Source: CBDUBU01 sp965365465 | GTDB taxonomy: Bacteria; Bacteroidota; Rhodothermia; Rhodothermales; DASSAV01 | Length of the DNA stretch: 5,845 nucleotides | Reading direction: 5' to 3' | Assembly: GCA_965365465.1 (NCBI GenBank) | Contig: CBDUBU010000267.1 | Location: 1-5,845 of the forward strand | Shown: positions 5,814 to 5,845 of the stretch, piece by piece | Numbering within the stretch: the first letter of the stretch is position 1 | Layout: each line of letters starts with the position of its first letter | Notes under the pieces: generated by a model | What the model was told of the DNA's origin: nothing | The model's database searches: none | What the model saw: the letters and a program-made list of their open reading frames with translations, nothing else | Translations under genes and position numbers: made by a program

Positions 5814-5845
5814 CTAGTACTGCTTGCGCTCGGTGATGTCTCGCA
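5814..5845 (-). pseudogene. End of PAS/PAC domain of the kinase, terminated by TAG (partial)
   Basis: In the same minus-strand frame as the kinase, the bases from the right edge read RDITERKQY and then TAG (5816-5814). RDITERKQ is the standard last strand and exit helix of a PAC motif that normally leads directly into a kinase coiled coil like IDARKEAEAANRAKS. The gene continues outside the window. A single change of GAG or CAG to TAG would explain the break. Two other genes here (chrA and the outer-membrane protein gene) use TAG as their true stop, so a reassigned TAG codon is unlikely. Confidence 0.7.

Overview
This 5.8-kb window looks like chromosomal DNA from a moderately high-G+C Gram-negative bacterium. 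The evidence is an exported beta-barrel outer-membrane protein with an aromatic C-terminus, a PAS-linked hybrid histidine kinase and a fructose-type PTS EIIA domain. The style (small OMPs with a '-YAQ-' leader, hybrid kinases, spacers with dispersed repeats) would fit Rhodothermota/Bacteroidota or a neighbour, but that placement is an inference and no marker gene is present.

Layout, left to right. (1) Positions 1-412, + strand: the C-terminal part of a PTS EIIA (fructose/nitrogen type) protein or domain, cut by the window edge. (2) Positions 430-469: a strong hairpin between convergent genes, best read as a bidirectional terminator. (3) Positions 498-1348, - strand: a compact two-gene unit, an 81-aa cytoplasmic small protein followed after 14 bp by a 196-aa outer-membrane beta-barrel protein; the stop codon of the first overlaps the ribosome binding site of the second. 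(4) Positions 1349-2365: about 1 kb without a convincing gene. It holds two diverged copies of a ~45-bp direct repeat, several hairpins, a MITE-like inverted-repeat segment and a 21-bp tandem repeat carrying AACCGC motifs. (5) Positions 2366-3352, - strand: an SDR-family oxidoreductase. (6) Positions 3451-4650, - strand: a full-length two-domain chromate-type transporter (ChrA). (7) Positions 4647-5845, - strand: a hybrid histidine kinase/receiver that overlaps chrA by four bases. Its frame continues upstream into the end of a PAS domain, but an in-frame TAG at 5814-5816 separates the two parts.

The right-hand kinase-chrA pair is translationally coupled, so sensing and oxyanion transport may be linked; SDR follows in the same direction after a 98-bp gap. 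The two most notable points are the amber codon inside an otherwise continuous PAS-kinase reading frame and the repeat-rich 1-kb spacer. I see no phage, CRISPR, toxin-antitoxin, tRNA or rRNA gene, and nothing I would call a clearly new defence or biosynthetic system.
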